The notes: generated by a model from the letters alone, not told the origin. A stretch of DNA of 64,000 bases from Mansonella perstans (GCA_037074765.1 JBAMDO010000016.1:1-64000), one strand, 5' to 3'; positions 12,301 through 25,223 are shown, numbered from the stretch's first letter. Numbers and translations are program-made.

Positions 12301-14353
12301 AATATAATCGAGAGCAGCGAGAATTTCACAACATTTGAAGGAGTGAGTCTCATTTTCACATTTAGTTAAAACTCTTCAAAGTAATAATATAGTGCAATCT
12401 CTTCCTTTATTAAAATTTGCGAAACTTAAACTTTTTCAATGTTTCTGAAATCCATTTTGTCCTACATAATTTTCAAGAAATAAAAATCTTATTTCTATGT
12501 AAAAAAAAAATCTATGCACCTCATCAGGAAACAAAACATCCGTGTGTAATATCGTAAGCACATTGCTAACAAAAGCTTTATTTAGCAGCAATCTTCTGTA
12601 AAGGAAAAAAATTAAAAAATCTCAAAAAAAAATCAAGAGAATTCATATATATATATATATATATAATGAGTTATATATATATATAACTCATGAAGATACC
12701 AAATAAAATATGAAACAAAAAAAAATCAATGTTTACAATGTTTATGAGGATCAATAAAACCATGAATTTTTGATTTATGATATCAATTATAAAACAGATA
12801 ATAAAATAAAAAAGAGCTACAAGAAATACTAGAAGATTCTAATTGCTTACCCGAAAAGTTCTTCTCGGCTTGATGATGTCTTTAAAACATCAACCAGAAG
12901 ATCAAATCGTTCACTGCTCGAAAGGCTAAAATCTTACATTTTTTAAATTATGAAGGCAGAAAGTCTGCATAAACCAAATGATATTCTATCCGTCCACGGT
13001 GACATTCATTTTCGTTTAACTACAGATCATTTTATTTCGGGTGCTTCGGCAATATATAAATTAATTTATACTATAAAGCAAAACGCTATCATTCCAATAT
13101 TTATATAATTGCAATTTTGGTTAAATATTTCAGTTTATATGTACTTGCTTCTGTAGTGTGCAACAAACAATCTTTGCCTCACGCCATTCGTAAATTTCTC
13201 ATCCAAGGCCAACAAAATGACGCCTGCAATAAAGAGTGCCTCTGCCTGCAAATTATTTATGTTTGAAAATATCTTGAAATGATGGACTTAAGCGAATTTG
13301 CTGAATTTCTCGCAGCAAAAAATGCACTCTTGCAGAGTAAAATTTAAATTATTAAGGGCAAAAGTAAAAAAAAAAAACAGTATCTGAATTATTTATGTTT
13401 AAACTACGAAAAATCTATATTATGACTTACTTCATGTTGACATAACATGAGAAAAGCTGCTGTTCGGCGTACTGAAAATGCAGTATCACTGGTTCGATTA
13501 TTTTCTGAATATCTACAATAAGGTATTTATATCTTCTGCCGTACTGTAGATAACTTATTCAACTAAAACGACTAAAGGTTCATGCTAAGACCCTGAATTA
13601 TCTTGTCCACAAGTTGCTCTTTGCTAATGTGCCCTCCGCGCTCACATTGAAGCTCAAAAAAAATTGCTGCTCAGTCATTGTACTGTACTATCACTGTGCT
13701 ACACATCTTTTATATGGTCTGAAGGATGATAACGATAACAAACAAAAGTAAGAGGTCTAAAAATAATATTCACAAATAATAATGTTAACAATGAAAAAAC
13801 AACTGCACTAACTTCCTAGTATGTTCAATTATAAGACAAATTTTCCCATTTCTTGGAAGGACAACTGTTTTTATTCTATAGGAATCATTCAAAAAATGAA
13901 ATCGAAATTAAAAACTTACTCAATTAAATCAGCAAAAAAATGCGCAATAGCATCAAAAAGAGCACCGAAGCGTTTAATATGTCTTTCAAATGTGAATAAA
14001 TATTCGTCTTCCAGCTGGGCTCCTTCCTTAAAAGTGCCTCATTGCAAAAGACAAAAATGAACTGAGAATTGTATTGTATGCAAGAAAACTAAAAAATATT
14101 TTGTACGAATAAGACCTCCAACATAAAAAGGTAAAGAGCCAACCTCGTTCGAATCAATATAACGGTCTATAACGGAAAGGTCGTCAAAATATGAGAAATC
14201 AACAATGAATGGCTTGAATCGACTACGAGTTGGATTTTTGAAATCATTTGGAACACATTCGGCCAATCGAAATATTTCCGCAAGAATTGCATGACCCGTT
14301 TCTATCAACTCTTTCAGCAAGTCGATTCCATGTCTGTTCCCGACATTACTCAT
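6306..14353 (-). CDS. WASHC5: WASH complex subunit 5 (strumpellin)
   Basis: Core subunit of the WASH complex, which drives Arp2/3 actin assembly on endosomes for cargo sorting. Twenty-two exons join in frame to 1058 residues (human about 1159): 14144-14353, 13920-14026, 13431-13512, 13145-13245, 12851-12925, 12520-12595, 12015-12173, 11372-11621, 11148-11278, 10718-10847, 10424-10533, 9956-10098, 9516-9696, 9019-9260, 8683-8911, 8389-8513, 8178-8268, 7664-7894, 7221-7324, 6916-7024, 6734-6803, 6306-6526. Family landmarks in order include [10 protein letters not shown] near the N-terminus, [13 protein letters not shown] followed by [80 protein letters not shown] and [16 protein letters not shown]. 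No break or internal stop is seen. ATG follows directly on a splice acceptor (gatttag|ATG), suggesting trans-splicing. SDHAF4 ends 378 bases upstream on the same strand. Confidence 0.92.
12645..12691. repeat. AT microsatellite with perfect 26-bp palindrome
   Basis: An (AT)n run (12645-12664) is followed by a self-complementary sequence (12666-12691), atgagttatatat and its complement. It lies in a WASHC5 intron and probably arose by replication slippage. Confidence 0.8.
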
Positions 14354-14730
14354 CTAAATCAAAATGGAGACATGAAAATACTGTAAGTTTTCTCAAAAAT
14401 CCAGGAAATTAAGGATGCTGTTGCATTTGTTCGTTAATTTATTAAGCAATTAAAAAATCTCATTCAAAATCCAGTAAGATTTTCGGATAAATTTACTCTA
14501 AAAAGCACTATGACAAATTCGATCATGTTAATGTATATTTGCTGGCTGATACACTGCAACCAAAAATTAAAATCCAAATAACAACACAGAACGCACTTTA
14601 AAGCATTTATTCCAATTATCTGCGATGAATATTAAATCAAAGCTTATTTTTCCAGAACAATTTGAATACAATTTTTAAATAAATCAGGGAAAACAGCTAT
14701 TTCTTAACATTACTTGAAATGAGGGAGACT

Positions 14731-15223
14731 TTAGAAATCAATACAACGTCCTTTTCGTTCCCAATCGCCGAAGCGGGTTGGTTCCAGTCCCGCTGGCCCA
14801 CCAATTTCACCGGTTATCGCATTGACGCCTGCAGTGAACACTTCCACTAATTTACACAAAAATCACTAAAGATGAATGAATAGCCGTAAACAGTTTGGTC
14901 GTTAAAATGTTCGAAAATTTAGAAAAAATCAGCAAATACCTTTATCATGTATCAAGCCTTCCAAAGAAAGGGAACCAATCGTCTTAGTCAATTCTCTTTT
15001 AATCAGGATTAGAATGGGTACCTCCGGGATGTTTTGGAAGATGTGGATCTTCATAGGGTTTTTCCTCTTTTCCAGTTTTCAGCTCATGATCCAGCTTGCC
15101 ACGTGGTATCTTCTTCTGAATCTCAGCCTCCTTTTCATTCACAATACCTTTCCCAACTCTAAAAAAACGTTGCTGGTTGTAAAATGTTTGCCTAAAGCCA
15201 TAACCGCGAAGCAATTGCAACAT
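14731..15223 (-). CDS. SDHAF4: Succinate dehydrogenase assembly factor 4, mitochondrial
   Basis: Small mitochondrial chaperone that binds flavinylated SDHA and helps assemble complex II. Exons 15022-15223 and 14731-14828 give 99 residues (human 108). The N-terminal part ([19 protein letters not shown]) is basic and aromatic, as expected of a mitochondrial presequence. The C-terminal signature of the family (DUF1674) is complete: [15 protein letters not shown] then [18 protein letters not shown] and stop. The ATG at 15223 lies directly behind a splice acceptor (tttttcag|ATG). It is transcribed toward WASHC5, whose ATG is 378 bases downstream of the SDHAF4 stop, a spacing compatible with an operon in filarial worms. 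Confidence 0.92.
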
Positions 15224-15834
15224 CTGAAAAATTATTTTATAACACTACAGTGAAATTGGAAATAATCAAGATGATACGGGGAACGCATACTCATGCATGC
15301 AAATTCATAAATATGTACAAAGATATTCATAACGGCTACAGATTACACATGACCAAATTACATATATACGTTTATCGGACAAGGGCTACACGTGATATAC
15401 TTCCAAAAAGATATTTCAATGAATATAAGTTAAATGTGATGTTGCTAACATATAATTTAGGAACTAAAGACTGCATAAGAAAGAAACATCATTTCTACAA
15501 CTCATGAGTCTTTTCAACAGGATAATCAAAGCGATATACTTGAGCGAGGTAGAGTTAATTTAAAAATTTGAAAAGCCTGCAAAAAATAATGATCAAAGAA
15601 TGTAACTCATATGTACATGAGCACAGGAAGTATGAGAACATATTTATTCATTCAGTATCATTTGTAAAAAAACTTCCACAACCATTATCTTCTCGTTATG
15701 AGCTGAAATTAAAAAAGACTGATACATTATCAGTTATTTATTTAGTGAATTAAATAACAAATGTTACTGAGAGAATTGAAGAATGAACTGAAGGAAAAAT
15801 CTTAGCAATACATTGCTTCCATTGCTTCTTCCAT
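15224..15834. other. Intergenic, no feature seen
   Basis: Short open frames on the plus strand show no conserved content and no partner exons. I see no repeat or RNA gene. Confidence 0.5.
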
Positions 15835-16813
15835 TCAACTACAACACTGAACAGCACAGAAAATTTCGTTATTTTTCAAAACATAGTCTGTGATATTTTG
15901 CAATAATTCAGTCCAAAATAACGCATCTTCAATATAGAGATCACTTGAGAAGAAAACCTAAAATAAAAGATAAACAGATTGCTTCCAATATAATCAATAA
16001 TTTATAGAATCTATCATTCCTCATTATTGTACTCCTTTAAATCGAAATTAAATTTGCTTTTAAAAAAAAAAACTTTAAAAACTAATCGTTTATAATTATA
16101 TTGTAGAAGTCGATAGTGTAAATCTCTTGCATTCCATCATGTACAGAATATTAGGCTTATTATAAAAAGAATAAAGTCAATCATTCATTATTTCTTTCAT
16201 TTTCACTTTACCACCGATCAGTTATCTTTCCGAGTTCTCTTTAAATCATATAAGAATTATCTACGGTCTCAGTATTCTACTTCATTATTTGACTGCATTG
16301 TTTATTACAACAAATAAATACAATCCCAAGAATTCCTTCCACATGCCTCGTAATTTCAGATCACTAAGATTTCCAGTGCAGTAACACTCCTATATACCTG
16401 ATATACCTTTTGTAGTTCTTTTTTTTTAAATTTTCCCGTAGATTCACAACATTAATCGGCCAATTAATTCTTTTAATCTATCTGCTGGTTAAGATAAGTG
16501 AGTAAATGATATTTATGAAGAAATTTATATTAAATCTTACGAAAGTTGGATAAAAAATTATCACTACTATATCAGTAATGAGAAATACCTGCTTGTTGGG
16601 GAACAGCTTAGTGAGTTTAATAGCAAAATTATCTGCTAAATAATTTGGTTTTGATGATGCAATCAGATTCATTGCTCGGAAATTCTGTGCAAAATTTAAG
16701 ACATCTAAGCGATTTCCGTTGCCTACCCATATGAAAACACATCCATTCATAACAATACTGCTGCAACCAATCGAATGCTTCGCAACAGTAAATTCAGTCT
16801 GATGAAAAGACAT
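15835..16813 (-). CDS. PSMG4: Proteasome assembly chaperone 4
   Basis: Probable PSMG4/PAC4, which with PSMG3 helps build the 20S proteasome alpha ring. Exons 16589-16813 and 15835-15957 join in phase 0 to 115 residues (human 123). Family matches: GCVFIWVGNG in place of the vertebrate LFLWVG core strand, NYLADNFAIKLTKLFPNKQ leading across the splice into VFFSSDLY (vertebrate KQVFVSYNL), and a final helix ELLQNITDYVLKN (vertebrate LLVENRIKEEM). Overall similarity is modest, as usual for this fast-evolving chaperone, but motif order and length agree. The start is the first ATG (16813) in the open frame. It is on the same strand as its neighbours ORP9 and SDHAF4. Confidence 0.75.
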
Positions 16814-18046
16814 GCTAACCAACCTTAAACAATATCAGACTATTTTTAAAAAATTTCAACTAAATTTTCTGAAAAAAAAACCAGTACCGATATACCACTT
16901 TAGTGATTTCACAAAAAACATAATTCACCTATTAAGAAAAACAATTTCTGTTAAGCGATACGCGGTAGCACTATTTTTTCAGCTACAACGAAACATAAAT
17001 AAACATGTCGAGGATCAATAATTTCAGTGATAATTCCTCCCACTTTTCACAAGCTTCAATAATTAGATGCATTATCTGGAATACTAAAACTATAATAACT
17101 GAAATAAATTTAAATAAGATACTGCTTAAGCAAATACTCCATTCCTACAATGCTTGATACATTTTTTAATGATAGATTCTTTAATAACAGAAATAATCGA
17201 ATATTCGCCAACAAGTATCAAATCACCCATGAAAGAATAAGCAACAATTTATTAAGCAGAATTGAAGTTTATCCTAAAAATAAAAAATTTTCACAATACA
17301 AGGTGAAATAAACCAATCTAGATCTAAGAAAAACCAAGAAACTAACAGAACAGATAATAAATAAAAGAAATTTTTACAATAGCACTTACACATATTAAAA
17401 GTAATAACTTTAGTTTCAATTCTGAAAATTACAAAAGTTACGAAGAGTAACTTTGACAATTAACATAGAAACAGAAAGATAAACCAACAAATCAAGCAAT
17501 AATACCACAGTAGTCAAATGGAGAGTACTTTATAAGTAACTACCGAGTAAGTGTGCAGAAAATTGTATCGCAGATAAAATCGAAGCAATTAAAAAGACTT
17601 GTAATTTGTTAAACAGAATCAAATTTCATCCTAAAAATAAAAAATTCTCACAACATAGGACGAAATAAACCAATCTAGATCTAAGAAAAAACCAAAAAGT
17701 TAAAAGAATAGACAATAAATGAAAGAAATTTTTCACATTAGCACTTCCATATACTAAAATTAATAACTTTGGTTTATTACTTTGGTTTCAGTGTGAAAAA
17801 AGTTTTAAGAAAAATATCTAGGAAAAATAGCCAACAAAAGATTGATAAATTGCAAAATATTTGTCAAAAAAAGGATAAAAATTATCTGGACATTTAATCT
17901 CAATAAATAAAAAAATATACATATATTTTTAATGTGCTGATGTTTTCCAAAATTCAGCAAAAATTGAAAAATAACTGCCTTATATAAGAGATTATTTTTT
18001 GGCTTTCTTATCATCCAAATCAGTCATGTTTCCAACTCAACAAACG
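16814..18046. other. Intergenic region with a duplicated segment
   Basis: About 1.2 kb between ORP9 and PSMG4. Apart from the diverged direct repeat listed separately, I see no coding or RNA feature. Confidence 0.5.
17246..17799. repeat. Diverged direct repeat, two copies of about 180-195 bp
   Basis: Copies at about 17246-17427 and 17603-17799 share long blocks in the same order: tcctaaaaataaaaaatt, gaaataaaccaatctagatc, aataaatgaaagaaattttt or its variant, and taataactttagttt. They differ by scattered substitutions and small indels. The copies are offset by about 357 bp. No coding capacity is seen. It looks like an old local duplication or two copies of a noncoding element. Confidence 0.8.
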
Positions 18047-21000
18047 CTATCGCAATTCGTCTTTATACCTCCAACCTTCGCCATCTTTAACAAACAGAAT
18101 AGGATGATAAGCGATTCCTTGATCCTAAAATATCTTTGCAGTAAATAATTCTGAAAAGATTATTTCGATTTATAATCTACAGAGAAAAAAAAAAAACTTT
18201 AATTACAATATGCTCATGAATACCTGTCGTACTTTAGCTTCCTCGCGCTGCTTTTGCTCAATCCATCTTTTTGCATTAGTAGCAAGTTGTATGTTATTTT
18301 TTTTCAAGGCAACTGTAACATGCCTCCATAAACGACGCGATTCTCTATCACCTTGCCTTGCTACAGGTTCGCATTCCTTAAAATTAAAATACTTGAAGGC
18401 GCTGCAGAAGACCTCAAAATTTTGTGAAAAAGTACCCAAATAAAATACTTAAACTTTTGTTTTATCTAGGATTTCAGAATAAAATTATTCTTCAAAAAAA
18501 AAAAAAAAAAAAAAAAAAGATTTCTTTTCAGAACGAATTTCCTAAAAATTTTTTTTTAAATAATGCTTTTTGGAACTATTTTAAAAAAAACAAACCTTTT
18601 TTATCTCAGGATAATGTTTAACATCAACAAATATATATTCGTTACCGTTCAGAGGTTTCGCAATTATCACACCATTCCATTCCCCCTTTATTATAAGAAC
18701 AGGTTTTTTAAAACCCGAACGATAGACATTTCCGTTTATACGATGTGCCTTCCCACCGAAAAAAGGTTTCGTTAGAAAATCAATTTCAGCTGAATATCCC
18801 GTTTTCACGCAATTAACTGTGACCTGAAATGATGTCATCGCTACAAGACAATGGATCAAACACGAAATGAACTATGGTTATTTCAAATTAATGAATACTT
18901 GTTCGTGTCCAAAGACTTACTTTCCCACCGAGTTCGATCCACGGAGTGCTCATAATTGAACGCCCATAGCCATTTGGGAACGTCAAAACATACTCTTCAT
19001 CGTGATCGTGTAACTTTACTGTTCCCCAACCAATGTTAGTGACTCCTTAAAGTCTGTTAATTACCGCTAGTAAGATTAAATCATTCTATATGCTATTCAA
19101 AATTCCATGGAAAGATGAGAATAAATTATATCAATATTTCATTTACGGAAGTAATTTCCGCAAAAAACAGTCAAAATTGTAAACACTAATCCTACGTAAT
19201 AGCCGAAATTTGAAATAAATTTCAAAAATTACCAATAGAAAGACCCAAGAACGATGACTTTGTCCAGATATGTCCTGTAAATGAAACCCGTTTATCCGGA
19301 TGTTCGGCATAGAAAGCTGAGACAGGTGGGTGATGACTGACCTGCTCCGCGATGAAGGTCAAGTCATTTCTGTCAGAACCAGGAAAAGGACCGCGTGTGG
19401 TGAGCTGTTTAGTTCGTTTCATGCCAGGTATTTTCCATCGACCTACAAAAACAAAGCTATTTTTTCTTTATTAAACGCAATGATTCTTTGCATGCAGCTG
19501 TAAAAGCTTTAAAACGACAAAATAAAACCACTAACAACGAAAAGTTTCTCCAAGAATAGGATTATACGGCTTTTTAGCTACACCACTTTTACGAGCGGCA
19601 TAAAAAGCTCCCATGTAGTAGCGGACCACAGAAATGAAGCGTTCTTCCGGTGATGAAACATCAGCACAACTAACGAAACTGTCCGGGTGTGCAAAAAAAT
19701 CCGAGTACATTTCCAGAAGTGAACGACGTTCGAGAATAAATGTTGGCAATGTCACTTTGGTTAAATCCATTCCAACACTTACCTGAAATTTATTTGCTCA
19801 TTTCAAACAGCTACAGCAGTCTTACGATAGGAAATCCTATCTGCAGGAAAAAAACAGTTGAATTCAAAGTATGTTGCAGCTTTCAGGAAGTGCTAGTGTG
19901 ATCCCGTGATATGAAAAGTGCTTACTAAACCAGTCCCAAATATGCAGACATCATATTCAAATAAGACGACAAAATACCTTACTAGTCATGGTAATTATTA
20001 ATTGCGGGTGAGCAAGTAAAGTTACCACTACCATGGAATACGGAATACCTGATTGAAAGTTGTACACAAAATCAAGAGGAATTATATGTTTTATTTTTGT
20101 ATTATAGAATTATATATTAAATTATACTTTTTTTCCGACATCTCTGATACACTTACTCAGAAGTGAACAAAATCCTCAAAATAAATGAGCAATTCTCACA
20201 TACAGTCGAATATATCTCTATATCAAAAAATCACCTGTGAAAGAAGGTGCATAAGCACAGAACCATGCTGCTGCTGCACATTACCAACATCAAGTTCCTC
20301 TGCATCATCGTAAGCCGCGTCAAAATCTTCATTCGCATCCCCAAAATCTGGTTCCTGGACGGACTTTTTTCTTGACAGGGAACTTTTCTTATTGGAATCA
20401 CATTTATGCCCAGGATTTTTTTTATATTCAGAATTATCAACGCCATTTGAATTACTATCACTTGGCGATGTCTTGTCATCATCGCTTGGAGTTTCGGCAT
20501 CGAAAAATTCATCCTCACTACTTGAATATGACAGTGGAGGAACTATAACTTTCGCCTGAAAACTGATGCAAAAAACAGAATTACATTTTGTTAGATCCAA
20601 AAGAATTAATTTAGCTTGAGAAGAAAAACAGCGCTTAAAATATTACCTCGAAAGTTCAAAGCTGTGTAGAAATTCTTAACCTAGTAAAATCAATAACAAA
20701 TATAATCAGATCCACTAATGTGATAGCCTGCACTTAACTTCCGAACATTTCCTGAGCCATTAAAGCCATCTGCTACCTCATTACGTTTTTTCTTTTTATC
20801 GTATTTAGAGTGCAAGAGAAATCTACTGAGATTCAATCAGTACCTCCGAATGACGATACAGAGCATGAAGAAAATAATAAGACGAATTCTAATATTGGCA
20901 TTAAGAGTTACATGTGCTGAAGAATAAATTATGTAATCTTTAAGTAAAATATTAACCTGACAACTCTCGGACTCTTCATCATCCACATTTAGTGAAGCAC

Positions 21001-22014
21001 CTTCTAAATGACTCCTAGCCATTTGCAGCAATATTACTGCATGCTTCACCGTGTCTAACAAGCGACTTGCCGATTTAACCAAATCATCGATTGTTTTTTT
21101 TATTTCACTGTTTGCTGATGCGGATAATCCTTCCAATTCTCGCACCTACAGTATTTAATGTGGTCGAAATTTTTACTTGCATTTAGATGCAATTATTCCT
21201 ACCATGAATTACTTATCGAAAACGGTTTAAAGGAAAAAAATCAACAGTACAAAACATTGTCAGCTACATAACTTTTACTATGTACAGTGCCACTACCATT
21301 CTTAAAAACTAGTACTCACCACAAGTGCTTGTTACTTGAATCAATCCCCAAAATTTCCAAAGAACATGGCGATACCTCATTGATCATATCTTGCAAATGT
21401 TTGTCCGCTTCTACAGCTTTTGCCTTGAGAACTGCTGGTGAATTCGATGAACTTATACGATAATAACCACTTTGCTCATGGATGACAGCTTCTAAAGCAC
21501 GAATCCAGTTGTTGCGTTCAACTTCATCTCGACCCTAAAATACAGGTGCTGCCTTTATCTGTCAAACAACTTGTACTTGTAAAAATTTTTATGAATTTTA
21601 GATTGTAATGAAAAATCAATTTTTACAAAAGTTTAATTAACAATAATACATCGACATCATTTTCCTTGATAAAATTCATGCCATCGCTAAGAAGTTTTTT
21701 GTTGGACAATCAGTTTTACAATAATTTTTACAGCTCTGCATCTCAAATTTACAACCCTCTTTAACTTAACACATATCATGGATGTAAAATACCTGTAAAT
21801 GAAAGGTCTTGCCATCAACAGTAACGGTAAACAAGGAATTATTTTCACCGTCAATACCGATGACAGCACCACGAAGACGTATGCAACCACGTTGTTGTCT
21901 TTTCATCATTTTCTCCCTAGAGGTGTAGTAATGAAGGGCATCATTCCTTAAAACGAACCATCTGTATTGCCATCCATGGACGACATTTGTCCACTTTGAC
22001 AATGGACCTTCCAT
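18047..22014 (-). CDS. OSBPL9: Oxysterol-binding protein-related protein 9
   Basis: Lipid transfer protein that moves sterol/PI4P between ER and Golgi or endosomes. Ten exons join in frame to 642 residues (human ORP9 about 736): 21793-22014, 21376-21534, 20957-21145, 20235-20555, 19539-19782, 19233-19442, 18921-19045, 18596-18823, 18224-18376, 18047-18124. Order: PH domain (about 1-95; [20 protein letters not shown], then [13 protein letters not shown]), coiled region (about 110-175), FFAT-like motif [12 protein letters not shown] (about 201-212), acidic linker, then the ORD with [32 protein letters not shown], the family signature EQVSHHPP (about 411-418), [25 protein letters not shown] and [18 protein letters not shown] and GEWNGV assign it to ORP9 rather than ORP10/11. 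The ATG lies directly after ttgcag, a probable trans-splice site, though a short upstream exon cannot be excluded. Confidence 0.93.
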
Positions 22015-23410
22015 CTGCAATGAAGACTGATTCAGCTGAAATATCTAGCGAAATCATATCACATCGACATAAAAAGAAATATTTAGGAAAATTTTTTTTT
22101 GCAAAGTTATACTAGCAACTGAAGTCAATGTGAAGATCAATAACTGATATCCAAAACAATAAGCAATGAATTCATATTCCACAGACAAATATGTAAATAT
22201 TTTAGAACAAGAAACTATTAAATAGAAATGAAATATATACAAATTCACCTACAATCCACGGAAATATGTAAATTTTTATTTTTCTATTTTCTAATTAAAC
22301 AAGTTCATCTTTAGTGTATGAATACTGTAAAGTGAATCGAAGGAAAGAGTTGTGAAGTTTAGCTGCTTCCAAGTTGTGCAGAACATAAGTCCACAGAAAT
22401 TTGCAAATTAATAAGACGAGAATTTACATTTTTAATTCCGAAAGTTAAAAAAAAAATGAAATAACAGCTCTTCCTTGAATCTCAGATCGCAGTTTATCAG
22501 TAGAAAATGCAATTACAGTACCATTATATTTCAAATTCCATCCCTATCCATGTGATCCCATAAAGAAAATGGAATTTTTACAAACAAAATTAGCAACTTC
22601 TGAAATCTAACTGACATCCAATTAAAAATTCAAAGAGTGATATTCATAAATGATGACGGTATGCGTTCAAAAAGTTAAAAAACTATAAATGACTATTTAA
22701 ATATTTATTTGAATCTATTAAATATTTAATAGTATCTATTTAAACCAGAGTCTTTTTTTTGCAATTAGAACTTTTTTTTGAGCGAATTTCACTACAATAG
22801 GGAATAGCTAAGTTACAGAATATCCAAATAGTTAAATGACAATAAGTCAAAGCAACAACGAAAAGCTCAATTAGCAGCAATTATTTAAATAAAATAGTGT
22901 GGATTATGAATGGATTAGATAAAATAATGAAATTGACAAGAACTAAAATGAACAGAATTTGTTCATCTCACACAGTTATATCGTAAACTTTTGATATTAT
23001 CTATCGTAATTTGATTTGTTAGACAATTTTAATCGTTGCAACACCTAAATCACAATGTTTAGAAAATCTAAATTGCAGGATTTTCGAAGGGCAATTCTAC
23101 ATCATATACTCTTCATTTCATAATTCTTCAATTATTGCAGTTTAAAACAATGCAAATTACTTAATAACATGGACAAAGATGCTTGAGTTCATTTCATAAA
23201 AATTTCTTGGGAAAATTTTAGGAGTTCAATTGGACGATGAAATCATTTCGTTTGCATAGGTAAATGGACTGAAAAGAAGTTTACTGATAGATGGAACATA
23301 AATTCTCTTACAAGGCATTTCGCAGAATTTGTATTCTTAATTAAATAGAAACGATATTAAGAAAACGAATCGAAGCGCGCTATCTCATCTTGTTTGTGTG
23401 AAGAACAAAT

Positions 23411-23626
23411 GTTGAAATGAGTTCAACTGAATCGAATAATATTGAAAGGAATTGAATTGAATCGAATAGTATTGAAAGGAACTGAATTGAATTGTATCGA
23501 ATCTAACTGATCAATGTATGGTATAATAAAGACATATACCGTTGGAATGAGTTCAACTGGATCGAATAGTATTGAAAGGAATTGAATTAAATTGTATCGA
23601 ATCTAACTGATCAATGCATGGTATGA
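23411..23626. repeat. Tandem repeat, about 130-bp unit with internal 35-bp subrepeats
   Basis: Two copies (about 23411-23527 and 23541-23626) both begin gttgaaatgagttcaactg or gttggaatgagttcaactg and end gatcaatgtatggtat or gatcaatgcatggtat. Within the first copy the block atcgaatagtattgaaagga occurs twice in tandem, and it recurs once in the second. All units are noncoding. Confidence 0.85.
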
Positions 23627-24723
23627 GATTTTTAATATAATTTAATAAAGATTTCTAATATAATTTCTAATATATTTAATTGTAACTTTGCTAAGAAGAA
23701 GAAAAAAGAAATAATATGAAAAAGTGCTTTATGTGAACAGTTATTCACATAAGTTTAATAAATTACCACTATACATCTGTTCACCACCTGTCAATTAATA
23801 TGATAAAATTTCACGCGACGTGGACGAACATACCTCTTTTCTGCCGATAATTTCACGGACTATATTAGAGTTCAGGTGTGAAATTTTGTTTCCACTAGCC
23901 AATAATCTTTCATTCGTTAGTTTATTGCTACAACTTAATGGTCAATAAATTGTCATAAATTTTAACTTTCTTTGCTTCTTTCAAACTTTTCAAGATTAGA
24001 ATGGCTGTTTTTGTTTTTTTTTCTGATTTTTTTCTAAATAATTTCGAAAATTTAAATTATTCCCTTAAATATCATTCGTTTTGTTATTTTTTTTTTTTTT
24101 TGGGTTACACAGTAGCAATAGAAAACCTTTCATGTTTATAATATCATTAAATTTTCTCTAAATTAGCTTGACAATTATAGCATAAATCAGTGGTCAATAA
24201 TAAGTATCTATTTTTATGATCTTTTTCTTTTCACTGTGTTACTTGTTATTCAAAATGATTTAAGATATTTTATTTGCAACATTTAAATTTAAAAGCATAT
24301 AATATGGTGGTAGTAAAATACTCTCCTACTGTTATTACATTCTTTTGTTACATTTTTTAAATTTCATTATAATTTCATATTTCATTGTTAACATTGTTGT
24401 AGCATCACGTAACATGTTGTTGTAGCATCACGTAAACGTGTACTAATGGGTTTTCAAGAAATTTCGCTATAAAATGATTTATTCGGTAGAAGATTATTTC
24501 CATTTTTTTCTTCTAATTAATTATCGATTGTCAGAAAAAAAGGAGTATTTCCAGAAGAATGCACAATGTATTCATTTCATTTGGTGATTTGAAATATTTT
24601 AGTTTTTAATTTTTTTTCATTGCTTGGAATAACAAACAAGCAGTTCGTTTCTTTTCACAAAACTAAACACTGTTTAATTTTTTAGCCTGGAAGAATGATG
24701 AATGCTTCCTAGGAAAATGTAAT

Positions 24724-24760
24724 TTCTCTCTCTCTCTCTCTCCATCTCTGTCTCTCTCTT
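24724..24760. repeat. (TC)n microsatellite
   Basis: Interrupted TC-dinucleotide run in the region upstream of PDP. Confidence 0.9.
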
Positions 24761-25199
24761 GCTGTTTTTCTCTTTCCTTTTCAGTATAATATGTATGTTT
24801 TTATGAATTTCATTTTCTTTTGCTATGTTTTTGATGAAAATAATAGAAAAGAAAAAGGTAGATTAGAAAGAAACTTTCTAACTGAACTTTGAACTCCACT
24901 ATTTCATTTCTTGTTTTGGATGAGAAGAAGTACTGCGTTTTTCTATACTCAAAATAATTTTTTAATAAACCTTTTTTATTTATGTTTTATTTTTGAGGAA
25001 ATTCCTTAAATTATGCCTTACATATATGTTAGCTTGTAGTATGCTATATGTATGTTAAATGGAACACAAATTTTAAAAACAAGCTGAACTTTATTTAGAA
25101 AAAAATGCATGTTTGATTGAAATTATTCAAGTTTTCTTGGATTTCCTTTGACGAAATATTATTTTGCTTAATTTCAAAGATAAAAAAATAATATTTTAG

Positions 25200-25223
25200 A
25201 TGTCAAGAATAGTATTTTGTTGA
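25200..25223 (+). promoter_or_regulatory. Upstream open frame ending one base before the PDP start
   Basis: The probable splice acceptor atattttag (ending 25199) is followed at once by ATG TCA AGA ATA GTA TTT TGT TGA. This seven-codon frame stops one base before the PDP ATG at 25225. If the mRNA 5' end is made by trans-splicing here, translation of PDP would need reinitiation or leaky scanning. This is inference from sequence alone. Confidence 0.5.

Larger units (their letters stand above)
22015..25197. other. Divergent intergenic region between ORP9 and PDP
   Basis: About 3.2 kb carrying both upstream regions. Besides repeats listed separately, a 20-base block (gttgtagcatcacgta core) occurs twice at 24394-24434. 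No gene is seen. Confidence 0.5.

Noticed and set aside
15014..15753. Several plus-strand open frames of 60-85 codons
   Set aside because: They overlap or neighbour SDHAF4 on the other strand, show no conserved content, and lack partner exons.
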